A stretch of DNA of 64,000 bases. Source: Usitatibacter palustris. Its GTDB lineage: Bacteria > Pseudomonadota > Gammaproteobacteria > Burkholderiales > Usitatibacteraceae. The first letter of the stretch is position 1. Each line of letters opens with the position of its first letter. Position numbers and translations under genes: made by a program. The DNA is taken from positions 3,534,001-3,598,000 of the forward strand of contig NZ_CP053073.1 in the NCBI RefSeq assembly GCF_013003985.1. Direction: 5' to 3'. The notes beneath the pieces were generated by a model, which worked only from the letters and a program-made list of their open reading frames with translations, made no database searches and had not been told where the DNA came from. Below are positions 34,883-42,576 of the stretch, in pieces.

Positions 34883-35473
34883 TCAGGACTTGCCGAGTGC
34901 GGCGTTCACGACGCCGACCATCGCGCTCATCTTGAATGGCTTGGTGACGTAGCCATCCGCGCCCGCGGCGAGGCCCTGCATCACATCCGCGGCACCGGCA
35001 CGGCCCGTCATCATGATCACGGGAAGCTCCGAGTACTTCGGGTGCGAACGCAGCTTGGCGAGGATCTTGAGGCCGTCGGCATCGGGCAGCGTCACGTCGA
35101 GCAGCATGAGGTCGGCGAGCGGCTGGCGATTCACTTCGGCGTTGATCTGCACGCGCGTGGCGGCGAACCGGACGTTGTATCCGGCGGTGGTAAAGATTTC
35201 CTGCAGCAGCTTGGACAGCGTGCGGTCGTCCTCGACGACGAGCAGCGTGTGCTTGTCGCTGCCGTCACGCGGCGGGATGAGCTTCGCGGACTTGCGGCCC
35301 ATGGCCACATAGAAGCCGGCGTGATGCAGCTCTTCGTGGCCCTTGATCGCTTCGAGGCGCGCGTTCTCGAGCTTCTGCGGCGAGGGCTCGGGCGGAGGCG
35401 CCTCCTGCACGTTCGTGAAGTCGAGGTCGAAATCGCCGCCGCCGGCGGGAGGGGTAGGAGGCTTGCTGCTCAT
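34883..35473 (-). CDS. Stand-alone receiver-domain protein with proline-rich N-terminal extension
   Basis: The 196-residue protein has a roughly 75-residue N-terminal extension (proline-rich, [12 protein letters not shown], then a helical [16 protein letters not shown] segment), followed by a CheY-like receiver domain: acidic pair in VVEDDRTL, phospho-acceptor in [13 protein letters not shown], Thr in MMTGR and Lys in VTKPFK. There is no output domain, so it probably works by protein-protein contact. Its ATG overlaps the plsY stop (ATGA). Confidence 0.85.
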   Translation of the reverse strand: MSSKPPTPPAGGGDFDLDFTNVQEAPPPEPSPQKLENARLEAIKGHEELHHAGFYVAMGRKSAKLIPPRDGSDKHTLLVVEDDRTLSKLLQEIFTTAGYNVRFAATRVQINAEVNRQPLADLMLLDVTLPDADGLKILAKLRSHPKYSELPVIMMTGRAGAADVMQGLAAGADGYVTKPFKMSAMVGVVNAALGKS

Positions 35474-36081
35474 CCGGGTTGTTCCATGCTTTCTTTTTTC
35501 GCGCCGATGCGGCTTTCTTCGCCGCGCAGGAGCTTGCCGATGTTGGCTTCGTGCCGCCAGACGAGCACCGCGCTCATCACCAGGGTGGCCACGAAAGCAG
35601 GCCCCGCGCCGAGGGCATAGTATGCCGCGACCGGAGCGAACAGGGCAGAGACAATTGCGCCCAAAGACGAATAGCGGCTGACCACCACCACGGTGAGCCA
35701 GACCACGATCACGGCGAGTCCTACGCGCCAATCGAGCGCCAGCAAGACGCCCGCGGCGGTCGCTACGCCCTTGCCGCCCTTGAACCTGAGCCACACGGAG
35801 AACACGTGGCCGAGGAACACCGCGACTGCGACGACCGCGACCGCTTCGGCGGGAAGTTGCAGGTGCAACGCCAGCCACACCGCGAACCAGCCCTTGGCCG
35901 CATCGCCCACGAGTGTCAGCAGCGCGGCGATGCGCGAGCCGGAGCGAAGCACGTTGGTGGTCCCGGGATTTCCCGAGCCGTAGGAGCGCGGATCGGGCAG
36001 GCCCATCGCGCGGCTCACCACGACCGCGAAGGGGATGGACCCGACGAGATAAGCCGCCACGGCATAGACGAGAAGCATCAT
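35470..36081 (-). CDS. plsY: Glycerol-3-phosphate acyltransferase PlsY
   Basis: The 203-residue inner-membrane protein acylates glycerol-3-phosphate using acyl-phosphate, the first step of phospholipid synthesis. The three PlsY motifs are visible: [11 protein letters not shown] with the following [12 protein letters not shown], the [17 protein letters not shown] loop, and [14 protein letters not shown]. Five helices are predicted. It is divergent from folB with only 24 bp between start codons, an arrangement common in betaproteobacteria. Confidence 0.97.
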   Translation of the reverse strand: MMLLVYAVAAYLVGSIPFAVVVSRAMGLPDPRSYGSGNPGTTNVLRSGSRIAALLTLVGDAAKGWFAVWLALHLQLPAEAVAVVAVAVFLGHVFSVWLRFKGGKGVATAAGVLLALDWRVGLAVIVVWLTVVVVSRYSSLGAIVSALFAPVAAYYALGAGPAFVATLVMSAVLVWRHEANIGKLLRGEESRIGAKKESMEQPG

Positions 36082-36105
36082 GTCGTTACTCTACAATATG
36101 CCCCT

Positions 36106-36456
36106 ATGGACACTATTTTCATTCGCGAATTCCGCGTCGCGGCCTGGGTCGGGATCTACGAATGGGAGATCCAGCGTGCCCAGACCCTCGAGCTCGACAT
36201 CGAGATCGGAATCCCCGGCGCCAAGGTCGGCCAGAGCGACGACATCGGCGACACCGTGCACTACGGGCAGGTCGTCGAGCGGATCACGAAGGAGCTTGCC
36301 GACAAGCGCTTCAACCTCCTCGAAGCGCTTGCCGAGCACCTGTGCGCGATCATCACGGGCGAGTTCCGCGCGCCCTGGGTGAAGCTCTCCGTGGCCAAGC
36401 TCGGCCACATCCGCGACGTCCGCAAGGTGGGCGTCACGATCGAGCGCTCCCGCTGA
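36106..36456 (+). CDS. folB: Dihydroneopterin aldolase FolB
   Basis: The 116-residue cytoplasmic enzyme cleaves dihydroneopterin in folate synthesis. Motifs include VGIYEWE near the N-terminus, DTVHYGQVVERI, the catalytic-site region FNLLEALAEHL and a VKLSVAKLGHIRDVRKVGVTI-type C-terminal strand. The start lies 24 bp from plsY on the opposite strand; TACAAT at 36092-36097, nine bases upstream of the ATG, would fit a -10 element giving an almost leaderless mRNA, but no -35 is clear. It abuts the BPSS1780 gene tail to tail. Confidence 0.95.
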   Translation: MDTIFIREFRVAAWVGIYEWEIQRAQTLELDIEIGIPGAKVGQSDDIGDTVHYGQVVERITKELADKRFNLLEALAEHLCAIITGEFRAPWVKLSVAKLGHIRDVRKVGVTIERSR

Positions 36457-37227
36457 TCACTCCTCGGTGAAGATCTGCCGGTACGCGCGGTAGCTCGAGG
36501 CGATCGCCACCGGCACCCACACGAGGATGCCCAGGCCCAGCGTGAGCATCACCGGAATCAGCAGCAGGCACAGCACGATCCCGTAGACGAGGAACGGGAT
36601 GAAGTTGCGGAAGGAAGCGAAGAAGCTCGCCTTCATCGCATCGATGGGGCTCAAGCCGTGCATGATCACGAGCGCCGGGGCGAACCAGTAGGCCGCAGCA
36701 AGCATGACGCCCAGCCCGAGCGCGATCAGCGCGCTGATCGCGAACCCCACGCCCATCGTGCCCAGGGCGATCGCGGCCGCATCCGCGTCGCCGCCCGCGG
36801 TGAACAGCACGGGAATGATCGACAGTCCCACGGGAAGGAACATGATCACCATGATCACCAGGCTCGCCACGAGGTAGATCACGCCCACGATCGCGAGCGA
36901 CTTGAAGTTGCGCTTGAACCCCGCGAACAGGTGCTCGAACTCGAGCTCCCCGCCGTTCTCGACGGACCAGCAGGCCATCACGAATCCCCCGGCGATCACG
37001 GGCGTGATGATCTGGAACGCGAGCTGGCCGAGGAACGGGATGAACGCGAGCACGACCGCGATGACGGCCACGACCAGGAACATCACGATCCACATCACGG
37101 GCGACTTCTTGAAGAGATCCCAACCTTCGGAGACCCAGCTCACGCCGGCCCCGGCGCCCAGGGTCTCCCCGGGCAGGAACAGCTTGGGCATGGCCGGATC
37201 GTTGGCAGCCTGCGTCGTGGCGCTCAT
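36457..37227 (-). CDS. BPSS1780 family membrane protein
   Basis: The 256-residue protein has about six helices and the family-typical layout: a short N-terminus with LPGETLGAGAGVSWVSEGWDLF-like entry, a first helix pair, GLSPIDAMKASF in the centre and ending near SYRAYRQIF. The start at 37227 is favoured because GGGGAG sits 6 bases before it, while the ATG at 37233 directly abuts that site. Its function is unknown; it is largely a betaproteobacterial family. Confidence 0.88.
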   Translation of the reverse strand: MSATTQAANDPAMPKLFLPGETLGAGAGVSWVSEGWDLFKKSPVMWIVMFLVVAVIAVVLAFIPFLGQLAFQIITPVIAGGFVMACWSVENGGELEFEHLFAGFKRNFKSLAIVGVIYLVASLVIMVIMFLPVGLSIIPVLFTAGGDADAAAIALGTMGVGFAISALIALGLGVMLAAAYWFAPALVIMHGLSPIDAMKASFFASFRNFIPFLVYGIVLCLLLIPVMLTLGLGILVWVPVAIASSYRAYRQIFTEE

Positions 37228-37258
37228 GGACATCTCCCCTTTGAAATGTGCGCCGAGA

Positions 37259-37738
37259 TTACTCCTGGAGCCCCACGTCAACAAGCACGGGCGAGAGGGT
37301 GCGTACCAGTTCGCCGGGCGGCATCCCCAACAGGTAACCCCGCCGCCCGCCGTTGATGTAGATGCGCGGCAGCGCGAGGACGGAGCGCTCGAGGTAGACC
37401 GGCATGGGCTTGCGAGTGCCGAAGGGAGATGTTCCGCCGACGAGGTAGCCCGAATGGCGCTGCGCAACCTCCGGCTTGCAAGGGAAGACGCGTTTCGCGC
37501 CCGCCACGCGCGCGAGCTCCTTGGTCGAGACCTTCCGGTCTCCGTGCATCAGGACGATGAGCGGATCGCCCCGGTCGGTTTCCATCACCAGCGTCTTCAC
37601 GACTTCGTGCTCGGGCACGCCCAGCGCCGAGGACGACACCGACGTGCCCCCGTGCTCGACATACTCGTAGAAGTGCTCGGTGTACGCGACGCCGTTCTGC
37701 ACGAGGAAGATCGTCGCGGGCGTGCCTGCGGACTTCAC
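37259..37738 (-). CDS. ybaK: YbaK/EbsC-type aminoacyl-tRNA deacylase
   Basis: The 159-residue protein starts at GTG 37738, overlapping the TauE stop (GTGA). It has the YbaK fold pattern: a short N-terminal ATIFLVQNGVAY strand, LVMETDRGDPLIVLMHGDRKVS, the ARVAGAKRVF segment with conserved Lys, the GYLVGGTSPFGTRK loop that forms the active site, and PRIYINGGRRGYLLGM. Relatives hydrolyse mischarged Cys-tRNA(Pro), acting in trans after prolyl-tRNA synthetase errors. Confidence 0.93.
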   Translation of the reverse strand: MKSAGTPATIFLVQNGVAYTEHFYEYVEHGGTSVSSSALGVPEHEVVKTLVMETDRGDPLIVLMHGDRKVSTKELARVAGAKRVFPCKPEVAQRHSGYLVGGTSPFGTRKPMPVYLERSVLALPRIYINGGRRGYLLGMPPGELVRTLSPVLVDVGLQE

Positions 37739-38487
37739 AGCACGCTCCGGATCAGCAGCGTCGCCCCCGTGATCGTGAGCAGCACGCCGATTGCGCGGCG
37801 CATCTGCTCCTGCGTGAGACCGATGTGGATACGGGTTCCCAGCCTCAGGCCCAGCCACACGAAGGGCGCGAGGACCACCATGCCGCCCAGGATCGTGAGG
37901 TGCAGCAGGAGGCCACCGATCGCGTAGACGATGGCGCGCGAGAAAGCCGAGATCGAGATGAGCGTGGAGATGGTGGCGCGCAGCGCCGCCTTGTCCTTGA
38001 GGCGGCCGGAGAGATACGTCGCGTAGATCGGGCCGCCTGCGCCGAACACCGTGGCGATCGCGCCACCCAGGAGTGCCGCGGGGACCGACCACCACACCGA
38101 GATGGTGCGAATCAGGACGGGGTTCAGGATGCCGTGGATTCCGACGATCACGGTGAACATGCCGAGCGCGAACTTGAGCGGACCCTCGGGCACTTTCACG
38201 AGCAGCGTGACGCCGAGCGCGAAGCCCACGAACATCACCGGCACGATGCGCTTCAACTCCTCGCGGCTCACGTGCTGGCGCCCGCTCGAGCCAACGAAGA
38301 TCGCGGCGCACAGGTCGAGCAGCACCATGAGCGGTACGAGGTACGACACCGGCAGGAAGTGCGCGAGCAGCGGCACCGAGATGACGGTCGAGCCGAAGCC
38401 GCTCATGCCGAACACGGTATAGGCAAAGATCACGACCAGCGGCGCCACGAGCCAGAGCCAGGGCGAGAGATTCGCGGTGTCGATCAT
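37735..38487 (-). CDS. TauE/SafE (DUF81) family membrane exporter
   Basis: The 250-residue protein has about eight helices in two repeats, with FGMSGFGSTVISVPLL in the first and FGAGGPIYATYL in the second, both DUF81 signatures. Characterised members (TauE, SafE) export sulfite or sulfoacetate in organosulfonate degraders. Only 1.4 kb of coding sequence separates it from the candidate sulfonate clusters further right. It overlaps xerD (upstream) and ybaK by 4 bp each. Confidence 0.87.
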   Translation of the reverse strand: MIDTANLSPWLWLVAPLVVIFAYTVFGMSGFGSTVISVPLLAHFLPVSYLVPLMVLLDLCAAIFVGSSGRQHVSREELKRIVPVMFVGFALGVTLLVKVPEGPLKFALGMFTVIVGIHGILNPVLIRTISVWWSVPAALLGGAIATVFGAGGPIYATYLSGRLKDKAALRATISTLISISAFSRAIVYAIGGLLLHLTILGGMVVLAPFVWLGLRLGTRIHIGLTQEQMRRAIGVLLTITGATLLIRSVL

Positions 38488-39395
38488 CCGCGCGGGTGGT
38501 GCTTGCGATGCAGCGCCTTCAACCGCTCGCGCGCCACGTGCGTGTAGATCTGCGTGGTCGAGATATCGGCGTGGCCCAGCAGCATCTGCACGACGCGCAG
38601 GTCCGCGCCGTGGTTGAGAAGGTGTGTCGCGAACGCGTGGCGCAGCGTGTGGGGCGAGATCGCCTGGCGGATGTCGGCAGCTTTCGCGTGACGCTTCACG
38701 AGCCCCCAGAACGCCTGGCGCGTCATCGGCCCGCCGCGCGCGGTGATGAAGAGCGCATCGGACTTCTTGCCGGCGAGCAGCTCGCCGCGCGCGCCCTGCT
38801 GGTAGCGGCGGATCCAGTCTCCGGCCTCTTCCCCGAGCGGCGTGATGCGCTCCTTGGAGCCCTTGCCGATCACGCGAATCACGTTCATGTCGAGGTTCAC
38901 CTGCACGGTCTTCAACGTCACCAGTTCCGAGACGCGCAGCCCGCTCGCGTAAAGGGTCTCGAGCATCGCGCGATCACGAACGCCCTGCGCGGTTTCGGTC
39001 GAAGGCGCGGCCAGCAGCGACTCGACGTCTTCCTCCGACATCGACTTGGGCAGTGAGCGCGGCAGCTTCGGCCCTTCGAGGTCCGCCGTCGGATCGTCGG
39101 TGCGCAGGCCTTCGCGCACTGCGAACTGGTAGAAGCGCTTGAGCGAAGACACGAGGCGTCCGGTGGTGCGCGGCTTGGCGTGCTTCTCTTCAACCTGCCA
39201 GGCGAGGTGGCGCTGCAGGTCGGGCGCGGCGGCTTCGAGCGGCGCGCGATCGAGGTTTGCGCGCATCCAGAGGCAGAATTGCCCGAGGTCGCGGCCGTAG
39301 GCGGCGAGCGTGTTCTTCGCGAGGCCGTCGTTGAGCCACAGCGCATCGCCGAAGCGATCGAGGAGCGCGCGGTCAGCCGCGCAAAGCGCCTTCAT
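38484..39395 (-). CDS. xerD: Tyrosine recombinase XerD
   Basis: The 303-residue protein has an N-terminal SAM-like core-binding domain (NTLAAYGRDLGQF) and the catalytic domain with all tyrosine-recombinase residues: Arg in ASGLRVSEL, Lys in GKGSKER, HTLRHAFATHLL with His/Arg, LGHADISTTQIYTHV with the final His and nucleophile Tyr. It acts with XerC at dif to resolve chromosome dimers. A longer in-frame start exists upstream, but MKALCAAD at 39395 gives the standard length. Its 5' end overlaps ogt by 23 bp. Confidence 0.95.
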   Translation of the reverse strand: MKALCAADRALLDRFGDALWLNDGLAKNTLAAYGRDLGQFCLWMRANLDRAPLEAAAPDLQRHLAWQVEEKHAKPRTTGRLVSSLKRFYQFAVREGLRTDDPTADLEGPKLPRSLPKSMSEEDVESLLAAPSTETAQGVRDRAMLETLYASGLRVSELVTLKTVQVNLDMNVIRVIGKGSKERITPLGEEAGDWIRRYQQGARGELLAGKKSDALFITARGGPMTRQAFWGLVKRHAKAADIRQAISPHTLRHAFATHLLNHGADLRVVQMLLGHADISTTQIYTHVARERLKALHRKHHPRG

Positions 39396-39855
39396 GCTCG
39401 AGTAGCCAGTGCTTGATGCCGAGCTCGAACCCTTCGTCGCGCGCGCCCATGAAGCCGCCGAGCCCGGAAGCGGCGACGATGCGATGGCACGGGACGACGA
39501 TCGGGAGGGGATTGGCGCCGCACGCGCCACCGACGGCGCGCGGCGAGGACTTCAGCTCCTGGGCGACCTCGCCGTAGGTTCGTGTCTTGCCCGCGGGAAT
39601 GCGGCACATCGCCTCCCACACGGCGATGCGATGGTGCGTGCCCGACATGAGCAGCGGCAGGTCGAAGGCGCGCTTCGGATCATCGAGGTAGGCCTGCAGT
39701 TGCACGCACGCGAGGTACGCGAGCGAATTGCGCGGCGGGGCAAGCGCCGGGACGGTCGGCGCGAGGAAACGAAAGTGCGTGATGTGCTTGTCGGTCGCGC
39801 GGATGCCGACGGTCGCGAAAGGCGTGCGAACGCACGCCTGGAACGCTTCAGGCAT
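39373..39855 (-). CDS. ogt: Methylated-DNA-[protein]-cysteine S-methyltransferase (Ogt)
   Basis: The 160-residue suicide enzyme repairs O6-alkylguanine. The acceptor Cys lies in VVPCHRIV, preceded by the winged-helix segment VWEAMCRIPAGKTRTYGEVA and the asparagine hinge ANPLPI. ATG 39855 follows GGTGAAG; GTG 39867 is an alternative start. It overlaps both the dehydrogenase upstream and xerD downstream, so all are in one compact run. Confidence 0.95.
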   Translation of the reverse strand: MPEAFQACVRTPFATVGIRATDKHITHFRFLAPTVPALAPPRNSLAYLACVQLQAYLDDPKRAFDLPLLMSGTHHRIAVWEAMCRIPAGKTRTYGEVAQELKSSPRAVGGACGANPLPIVVPCHRIVAASGLGGFMGARDEGFELGIKHWLLEHEGALRG

Positions 39856-40867
39856 GTCCGGCTTCACCGGCGAGGGTGCGGATCTTCAGCAACAGGTCCG
39901 GTGCGATGCCCACGCCGTCGCGCGCGGCACGCTCGCGGTTGGCGAGGCGGCGCTCTCCGGGCAGGCGTACGCCGGAATCCTCCGTCATCGCGGCGACGAG
40001 CGTTTCCACGCGGTCGAGAAATACGTCACGCCCCGCGAGGGCCGCGGGGTCGATCGCGAGGAACGCCTGGCCGATGCGCGTGGGCCGGCCTTCCTCGGTG
40101 AAGAAGCTGTCGGACTCGAAGCCGAAGGCCGCACCCGAAAGCGCGCACACCATCAGCTCCACGGTGAGGGCGAGCATCGCGCCCTTCACGCCGCCGGCGG
40201 GCAGCATGCTGCCCTCGAGCGCGGCCTTCGCATCCGTCGTCGGATTGCCGTCCTTGTCGAGCGCCCAGCCGTTGGGGATCGCGCGGCCTTCGCGCGCCGC
40301 CACCATGATCTTGCCGCGCGCCACCTCGGAGAGCGAAAGGTCGATCACGAGCGCGGGCTTGTCGCGCCGCGGGAACGTGGCCGCGATGGGATTGGTGCCG
40401 AAGAGCGCGCGGCGCCCGCCCCACGCGGGCATCGCCGCGGGCGAGTTGCCGAACGCGAGGCCCACGAGGCCCGCTTGCGCGATCGGGTCCACGTGATAAG
40501 CCGCGACGCCGAAGTGATTGCTGTTGGTGACCGCGGCGAACGCCACGCCGAACTCGCGCGCGCGCGTGATCACTTCGCTCACCGCGAGTGCACAAGCCGG
40601 GAACGCGAGGCCCTGCTTCGCATCGACCAGGCACGCGGCCTTCCCATTGCGAACGACCTCCGGAACCGCGGTGCCCGTGGCGCGGCCGTTCTTCAGGTGC
40701 GAGCAGTACTGCGGAATGCGCGATGCACCATGCGACGCAAGCCCTTCGAGCTCCGCTGCCGCCAGCGCGCGCGCCGTGGCCGCCGCCATCGCGGGCGTGG
40801 CGCCGCTTTTCTCGAGGGCGCGAACCATGAGCCGTTCGAGGTCGTTGCAGGGGATGGATGAAGTCAT
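39848..40867 (-). CDS. Malate/L-lactate/sulfolactate dehydrogenase family (Ldh_2, ComC-like)
   Basis: The 339-residue NAD(P)-dependent oxidoreductase shows Ldh_2 family signatures: ELEGLASHGASRIPQY, AVTNSNHFGVAAYHV (with the catalytic His region), GTNPIAATFP and GGVKGAMLALTVELM. The family includes malate, ureidoglycolate and (R)-sulfolactate (ComC) dehydrogenases. It overlaps the flavoprotein gene by 4 bp (ATGA), after the TRAP permease. With SuyAB-like lyase genes nearby, a (sulfo)hydroxyacid dehydrogenase role is plausible, but the substrate cannot be fixed from sequence. Confidence 0.9.
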   Translation of the reverse strand: MTSSIPCNDLERLMVRALEKSGATPAMAAATARALAAAELEGLASHGASRIPQYCSHLKNGRATGTAVPEVVRNGKAACLVDAKQGLAFPACALAVSEVITRAREFGVAFAAVTNSNHFGVAAYHVDPIAQAGLVGLAFGNSPAAMPAWGGRRALFGTNPIAATFPRRDKPALVIDLSLSEVARGKIMVAAREGRAIPNGWALDKDGNPTTDAKAALEGSMLPAGGVKGAMLALTVELMVCALSGAAFGFESDSFFTEEGRPTRIGQAFLAIDPAALAGRDVFLDRVETLVAAMTEDSGVRLPGERRLANRERAARDGVGIAPDLLLKIRTLAGEAGHA

Positions 40868-42576
40868 GCGGTGATGAGCGATTGTCCGGGTTGCACGCGA
40901 GTGAATGCGACGGGCTCGAAGTCGACCTCGAAACGCTCTCCGTGCATTCGCACGCGCGAGAACGCAGCCTCCTTCGGCGGTGGCGAGCCGGGAAAGTCGG
41001 CGCGGAAGTGCGCCCCCAGGGAATCGCGCCGCGCCTGGGCTGCCGCGCGAATCGCGCCGCTCACGGTGATGAGGCTTTCGAGGTTGAGCCAGTCGTGCCA
41101 GGTCAGATTGTAGCGAAGGTCCTGCCCGGCGACGCCAATTGCGCGCAGGTTGTCAGCGATCGATACAAGGCTCGCTTCGGCGCGCGCGAGCCCCTCGGCG
41201 TCGCGCAGGATGCCGACGTCCTCCCACATATGGGAAAGCAACGCTTCGCGCAGTGCACCGAGGTCGCCGCGGGGCTTGTCGAGCGGAAAGCGCGCGCGCG
41301 CGATCGCCGCTTCGAGCGCCGCGGCATCGGGCTCGCGCCACGCGCCCTCGTGGATGACCCACTCGCCCATCGCATCGCCCGCGATGCCGCCGAAGACGGT
41401 GGAGTTGGCCACGCCATTGCCGCCGAGGCGGTTGGCCCCGTGCACGCCGCCCGTGTCCTCGCCGGCCGCGAAAAGACCCGTGAGCGAGGTCTGGCAGCGC
41501 GCATCGAACTCCACGCCGCCCATCATGTAGTGCGCGGTGGGTACGACCTCGACGCGCCCTCCCGCGAGATCGAAGCCGCAGTCCTCGCAGCGATCGACCA
41601 TGCCCTTGAACGCGGCGCGCACCTTGTCGGCGCCGAGGTGACCCATCGAGAGGTACACGCCGCCGTTGGGTGTTGCGCGTCCCGCGCGAATCTCCGCGAG
41701 GATCGAGCGCGAGACGATGTCGCGCGTGGCACGCTCGCCGCGCGGATCGTAATCGGCCATGAAGCGGCGGCCCTGGTCATCGAGCAGGTAACCGCCCGCG
41801 CCGCGCAGGCCTTCCTCGAGCACCGTGCCGGTCATGCGCGTATCGGCGCCGGCGAGGAGGCCCGTCGGATGGAACTGCACCATCTCCATGTCGCGCAAGG
41901 TTAGGCCCGCGCGCAGCGCCATCGCGAGGCCATCGCAGCTCTTGTCGCCCGAGGGCGTGTGGTACTTGTACATCGTCGGCCCGCCGCCGGTGGCGAGCAG
42001 CACCGCCTTGGTCTGCACGAAGACGAACTCGCCCTTGCGCATGTCGATGAGCAGAACGCCCGCGAGCGCCTTGCCCTCGGCATCCTTCACCAGCTCCACG
42101 GCGCGGTGCTCCTCGAGGCGCGTGACGCCCGATGCCCAGACCTGCTCCGAGAGCCGGTTCACGATCTCGATGCCGGTGAGGTCACCCTTGTGCACGGTGC
42201 GATCGAACGTCTGGCCGGCGAACGCCTTCTGGTGCAGCGTGCCATCCGGATTGCGGTCGAAGAAGCAGCCCACTTCGTTCTCGAGCTCGCGCACGCGCTC
42301 GATAGCCTTCGTGACGAGCGTCCAGGCGAGGTCCTGGTCGGGCAGCCACTTGCCGCCCTCGATCGTGTCCATGAAGTGGCGCTCGACGGAGTCGCCCTCG
42401 CCGAGGGCCACGTTGTAGCCGCCCTGGACCATGCGCGTGCAGCCGCATTTGCCGAGCAGGCCCTTCACGGCGATGGCCACGGTGAGGCCAGGTGCGGCGC
42501 GCCGGGCGTGCAATGCGGCGAAGAGTCCCGCCCCACCCGAACCGAGGATGAGGACGTCCGAGCGCAGCGACTTCAC
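40864..42576 (-). CDS. SdhA/FrdA-like FAD-dependent dicarboxylate dehydrogenase/reductase flavoprotein
   Basis: The start is GTG 42576, overlapping the TRAP stop (GTGA), giving 570 residues. The FAD fold motif ILGSGGAGLFAALHA opens the protein. Active-site signatures include FHPTGL, EEGLRGAGG, VVPTAHYMMGGVEFD and ANRLGGNGVANSTVFGG. The usual covalent-FAD His of SdhA/FrdA is replaced by Cys (GCTRMVQGG), so flavin is probably non-covalent. No Fe-S or membrane subunit is adjacent; matching subunits lie about 8-11 kb away at 50968-52360. It may oxidise a succinate-like substrate. Confidence 0.9.
   Translation of the reverse strand: MKSLRSDVLILGSGGAGLFAALHARRAAPGLTVAIAVKGLLGKCGCTRMVQGGYNVALGEGDSVERHFMDTIEGGKWLPDQDLAWTLVTKAIERVRELENEVGCFFDRNPDGTLHQKAFAGQTFDRTVHKGDLTGIEIVNRLSEQVWASGVTRLEEHRAVELVKDAEGKALAGVLLIDMRKGEFVFVQTKAVLLATGGGPTMYKYHTPSGDKSCDGLAMALRAGLTLRDMEMVQFHPTGLLAGADTRMTGTVLEEGLRGAGGYLLDDQGRRFMADYDPRGERATRDIVSRSILAEIRAGRATPNGGVYLSMGHLGADKVRAAFKGMVDRCEDCGFDLAGGRVEVVPTAHYMMGGVEFDARCQTSLTGLFAAGEDTGGVHGANRLGGNGVANSTVFGGIAGDAMGEWVIHEGAWREPDAAALEAAIARARFPLDKPRGDLGALREALLSHMWEDVGILRDAEGLARAEASLVSIADNLRAIGVAGQDLRYNLTWHDWLNLESLITVSGAIRAAAQARRDSLGAHFRADFPGSPPPKEAAFSRVRMHGERFEVDFEPVAFTRVQPGQSLITA

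Noticed and set aside
36092..36097. TACAAT as a firm -10 promoter for a leaderless folB mRNA
   Set aside because: No matching -35 at proper spacing; too weak to list as a feature.
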